This document shows, piece after piece, positions 61,093 to 64,000 of a stretch of DNA of 64,000 bases. The first letter of the stretch is position 1, and each line of letters starts with the position of its first letter. A model generated the notes under the pieces. That model searched no databases and was not told the DNA's origin. It saw only the letters and a program-made list of their open reading frames with translations. The DNA comes from Phyto melanocephala (taxonomy: Eukaryota; Arthropoda; Insecta; Diptera; Rhinophoridae): positions 61,298,968-61,362,967 of the forward strand of contig OW799234.1 of NCBI GenBank assembly GCA_941918925.1, read 5' to 3'. The translations under genes were made by a program, and so were the position numbers.

Positions 61093-62664
61093 GGTACCAG
61101 AATAAATTTAAATATTTTTTTATTTGAAAAAAATTTGGTTTTTACAATTTTACTTTTAAACTAAAACAAATATATAAAAACACAAACAAAGCCGAATTTA
61201 TTTGACAAATAAAATACTCAGCAAAATAAAGAAAAAATCAGCTGTTTTTATACGGTCACCTTTTCAATCCACCTTGCCGGCAAATATACAAAAATACATT
61301 CATTTGTTTTTTAATTGTTGTGCTTGTTGCCGCAATGAATATACCTTAGGGATATGCCTTGATATAATCGGAATAACAAAATTATATAAGGGAAAAATTT
61401 ATTAAATTTCCCTTGACCCACCCTGTGTTAAGTTTATTTCAATGTATACCTTTTAGACAAGCTAATATTTTTATTATTTTTTTCGAAACTTATTAATAAT
61501 TACAAAGAAAATATTTGAAACATTTGTCAAAATTTTAAGATTTTTTTTTAAGCTTGGACAAAGTTGAAGATCACACTGTGCAATTTATGTTGCGTATAAT
61601 TTTTGGTTCTCTTTTAAGTTATATTCTACGTAAGTTTGTGCTAAAAAATTTTGTTTTAACAATTTTTAAATTATGATACAGTTTTACTATGTTTTTTTAC
61701 AAAAACAAAGATATTATGGAAAAGAAGAGGAAATCGATTTGTAAGTACCGATAACATTTATTTTTGTTTTCATTATTCTGACCTCTATCTATCCTGGCGA
61801 AAAAAAATGTATCTGTGTAATGTTTTATTTAACTAAATGCCTAAGAATATTATGGGAGGATCTATTTATATCGAAATGTTAAAGCGAAATGCATTGATCT
61901 TAGAGATACAATTTTTGATGACTTTATTTTTGGTCTATCAGCTAACGCTTTTGTTAACTGCAATCTTACATCAAAATATTTAATCTTCACATTGTTAGCA
62001 GGCAGACAGTGTCATTACCATGTACTAAATTTTGTTTACACATTGTCTATTTTAGTGCTTGATGTATGAGATACCATTGCTAATCGGTATCATTATCATT
62101 TAATTTGGGGGCGTAGGCAATTTGTGATCTCTTATTTTGGCATCTTTTTTGCAGAAGTATGTGTCCCAAAGAGACCAAACCCAATATACATACATACTTA
62201 ACAAGTATACCACCTATTGATGTCATAAGAGCATCGTGAAATTTTTAACAATATTCAATAAATATGTTTAATTAAATTTACAACAATTGATGATAATTAA
62301 GCCATATAATCAACTACGAGACTGTTTTGGAAGAAGTACAGACAAATGTAAAAATAAAATTTTCATGCTTCTGTATCTGGCAATTCCACCATATTTATTT
62401 GTTCTTAAATTCTAGTCGTTTCAAAAGATGATTTTAATGTTCCATTACTAAAAGTTTTTGGAAAAATTAATTTTAGACACCTTTCTCTCAACAAGTGACC
62501 CTGGGCATTTGGTTCACATTGATTTCTCAGGGGTGTATGTGCAACTTATACCGCAAAATTTGTCAGGGTTATACTGCATAAAAACGAAATAATGACTTAG
62601 TATTTTGTAGCATAGCAAGAATATGCAAGGATATGCAAGGATAGTGCAACTATCATATAAAATA
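61093..62664. other. AT-rich non-coding DNA, nothing firm
   Basis: 'aatcagctgttttta' and 'acggtcacc' near 61236-61260 resemble fly housekeeping core-promoter motifs (CAGCTG box and GGTCAC box) and sit upstream of the minus-strand remnant, but no transcription start can be shown. A short 12-bp tandem ('atgcaaggat') lies near 62623-62646. Confidence 0.35.
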
Positions 62665-63222
62665 CTAGCCGCCTGGTACGTGCTTTGCTACGTAACACCA
62701 AATTTCAAAAAAGTGCCATTAGCTTTCTAGGATAATTCTTTTTGAATTTTTGTGCTACACGCATTAGGTCCTAAGATACAGTAATACCGATTTTACCCGT
62801 TTTTAGTCCCTTTCCCCCTTAATTCCAAAATTTCGAAAGAGTACAAAAATTCATTATAGATTGTATTAAGGAGAGTAAAACTAAGTTTTTACTTTTTTTC
62901 CTATTGCTATCCCCCTTAAAGATAAGTGCTGTTCAAAAAAGTGCCAAAAAACTCGAAATTTCTTAAAAGTACCAGACACCTATCCAATTAAAAATAATTG
63001 GCTCTTTGTTCCTTTCTGAATTTTAGAATTATCTTTATTAAGCCCTGAGATATTTAGTTACCCATTTTACCCGTAAGCCGCTTGACGAATTTTGCGCAAA
63101 CTTCGCACAAACCATCTACTAAATAGTCCAAACAAAGCCTGAGCATTTGGTTCGGATAGGTGAGCCCGTTCTTGTATTATAAAATTACAACGAAAAGTTG
63201 CATTGATTTTCATATATATAGA
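62665..63222 (-). mobile_element. Helitron-like non-autonomous element, 558 bp
   Basis: Minus-strand 5' end TCTATATATATGAAA after an A; 3' hairpin ACGT-agcaaagc-ACGT, then 'accaggcgg', CTAG and T. The interior contains a degenerate ~120-bp repeat ('aagtgcca..aact', 'ttttaccc.ttt..gtcc'). Non-coding. Confidence 0.7.
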
Positions 63223-63785
63223 TTTTCATATATATGTAGATAAACTTATTAACATAAAGTTATAAGAAATATTACTCCAGAACTTGATTAAATTATTATT
63301 AAACTTATGATAAAAAAAAGTTTCAAAATAATATATTCTTTTTGCTGAAATATTCCCTATACGGATCATTATTATAATCTACCCCCATAATATTATTATA
63401 CAAAAATCGTACGAGTATTTGATAAGCCTTCCATGGTCGGAGTTGTGTTATTATTTTTACAATACTACCAAGAAAATAGCTTTAAGTAATATCACCGAAC
63501 AGCATCGTATATTTTGCAAATCTCAAAGATTAAAAAAGTTATTCATGTTTTAGAAATGCCCATTCTATACATTTAAGCTGACAGGACAGTACTTTAACTA
63601 TTTATTCGTGTAACAATTGTAATCACTTAATCACTTGTAGCGAATTAAATGTTTGCAACACAAAAGCTTTAAATAAACTCCCGTTTAATCGGTCACAGAA
63701 CAATAAGCCCCTTATGTGTTTGAAGATTAGTGCTTAAAACCAATACCAACACACATACAATAACTACCTTTAGTGGCAATATTTT
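63223..63785. other. AT-rich non-coding DNA, nothing recognised
   Basis: No gene or repeat end recognised. Confidence 0.5.
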
Positions 63786-64000
63786 TATACCCTTCACCTG
63801 TGGTGCACAAGGGTATATATAGGTTTGTCATTCCGTTTGTAATTTCTACAATTTTCATTTCCGACCCCATAAAGTATACATATATTTTCTGAAATCTTAT
63901 GAATAGAGGAGTCGATTAAGCCCTGTTCGTCTGACCGTCTGTCCGTGTGTATGTTGAAATCCACTTTATGAAGCCACCCGACATCGCCTGGACCCCGGTG
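63786..64000 (-). repeat. Family B repeat, runs off the window end
   Basis: 'tatacccttcacctgtggtgcacaagggtatatataggtttgtc' is the intact 3' hairpin end of family B, followed by 'ccgaccccataaagtatacat', 'cttatgaatagaggagtcgattaagcc' and the 'gtccgtctg' block. It is the least diverged 3' end here. The 5' part lies beyond 64000. Confidence 0.75.

Noticed and set aside
1..64000. CRISPR arrays, phage, bacterial operons, rRNA or tRNA genes
   Set aside because: Composition and repeats are those of a fly nuclear genome; no regular short spacer array, no Shine-Dalgarno-linked gene series and no RNA gene fold was seen.

Overview
This window reads as AT-rich nuclear DNA of a higher fly (Diptera, probably a calyptrate). 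It is about 70% A+T by eye, full of CA, TATGTA and poly-A/T tracts. It carries dispersed repeats of a type common in fly genomes: a hairpin end ATTCGG-tgt-CCGAAT, runs of ACGG/ACAG units, and 'tatggggtcggaaa'-type tails. I found no intact host gene, no tRNA, rRNA or CRISPR array, and no bacterial-style operon. The species is inference; the repeat content is what the sequence shows.

The window is intergenic or long-intron sequence built from layers of mobile DNA. (1) Two related hairpin-ended repeat families, here called A and B: A at 5806-7671, 15827-18537 and 48850-49823; B at 19630-19975, 21781-23530, 28488-28735, 37703-38276, 40136-40225, 48103-48805 and 63786-64000. (2) Helitron-like non-autonomous elements with a 5' TCTATATATATAAAA-type start, a 3' hairpin and CTAG, inserted in AT dinucleotides: 13741-14024, 29006-31924, 34572-35394, 41405-41860, 59103-59563, 62665-63222, and weakly 36596-36803. 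(3) hAT elements with 8-bp target duplications: 4433-5511, 10390-11598 (BED finger remnant), 22475-23475 (transposase C-terminus remnant) and a 125-bp element nested in the last. (4) Three Tc1/mariner-superfamily transposase remnants: 40329-41053 (DD41D type, internally deleted), 53990-54240 and 58420-58985. (5) LINE reverse-transcriptase or 3'-end remnants: 9440-9860, 19989-20105, 20510-21270 and 55036-55430. (6) Smaller inverted-repeat elements: 1928-2095, 10093-10208 (Harbinger-type), 43494-43895, 46527-46902, 55641-56640 and 56055-56414.

The most interesting segment is 50635-54484. It holds a decayed coding region of about 1.8 kb for an RNase H-fold-like protein of a family I know only as uncharacterised animal proteins (motifs LPAVPSHYFR, FDLQKV, CDSCAGQNKN and GHTMMPVDSIHSTIE). 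The region is bracketed by 12-bp inverted repeats AGTAGGGTGCTT and a 4-bp GTAT direct repeat, so it looks like a whole DNA transposon, possibly Sola-like, and may be undescribed.

A second point of interest is a dated stack at 21781-23530. A family-B repeat is split by a hAT element, and the empty site survives in another B copy at about 48161-48168. The hAT is itself split by a miniature hAT. An unclassified decayed coding remnant lies on the minus strand at 60176-61092. The genes do not act together; the window records repeated transposition and decay.
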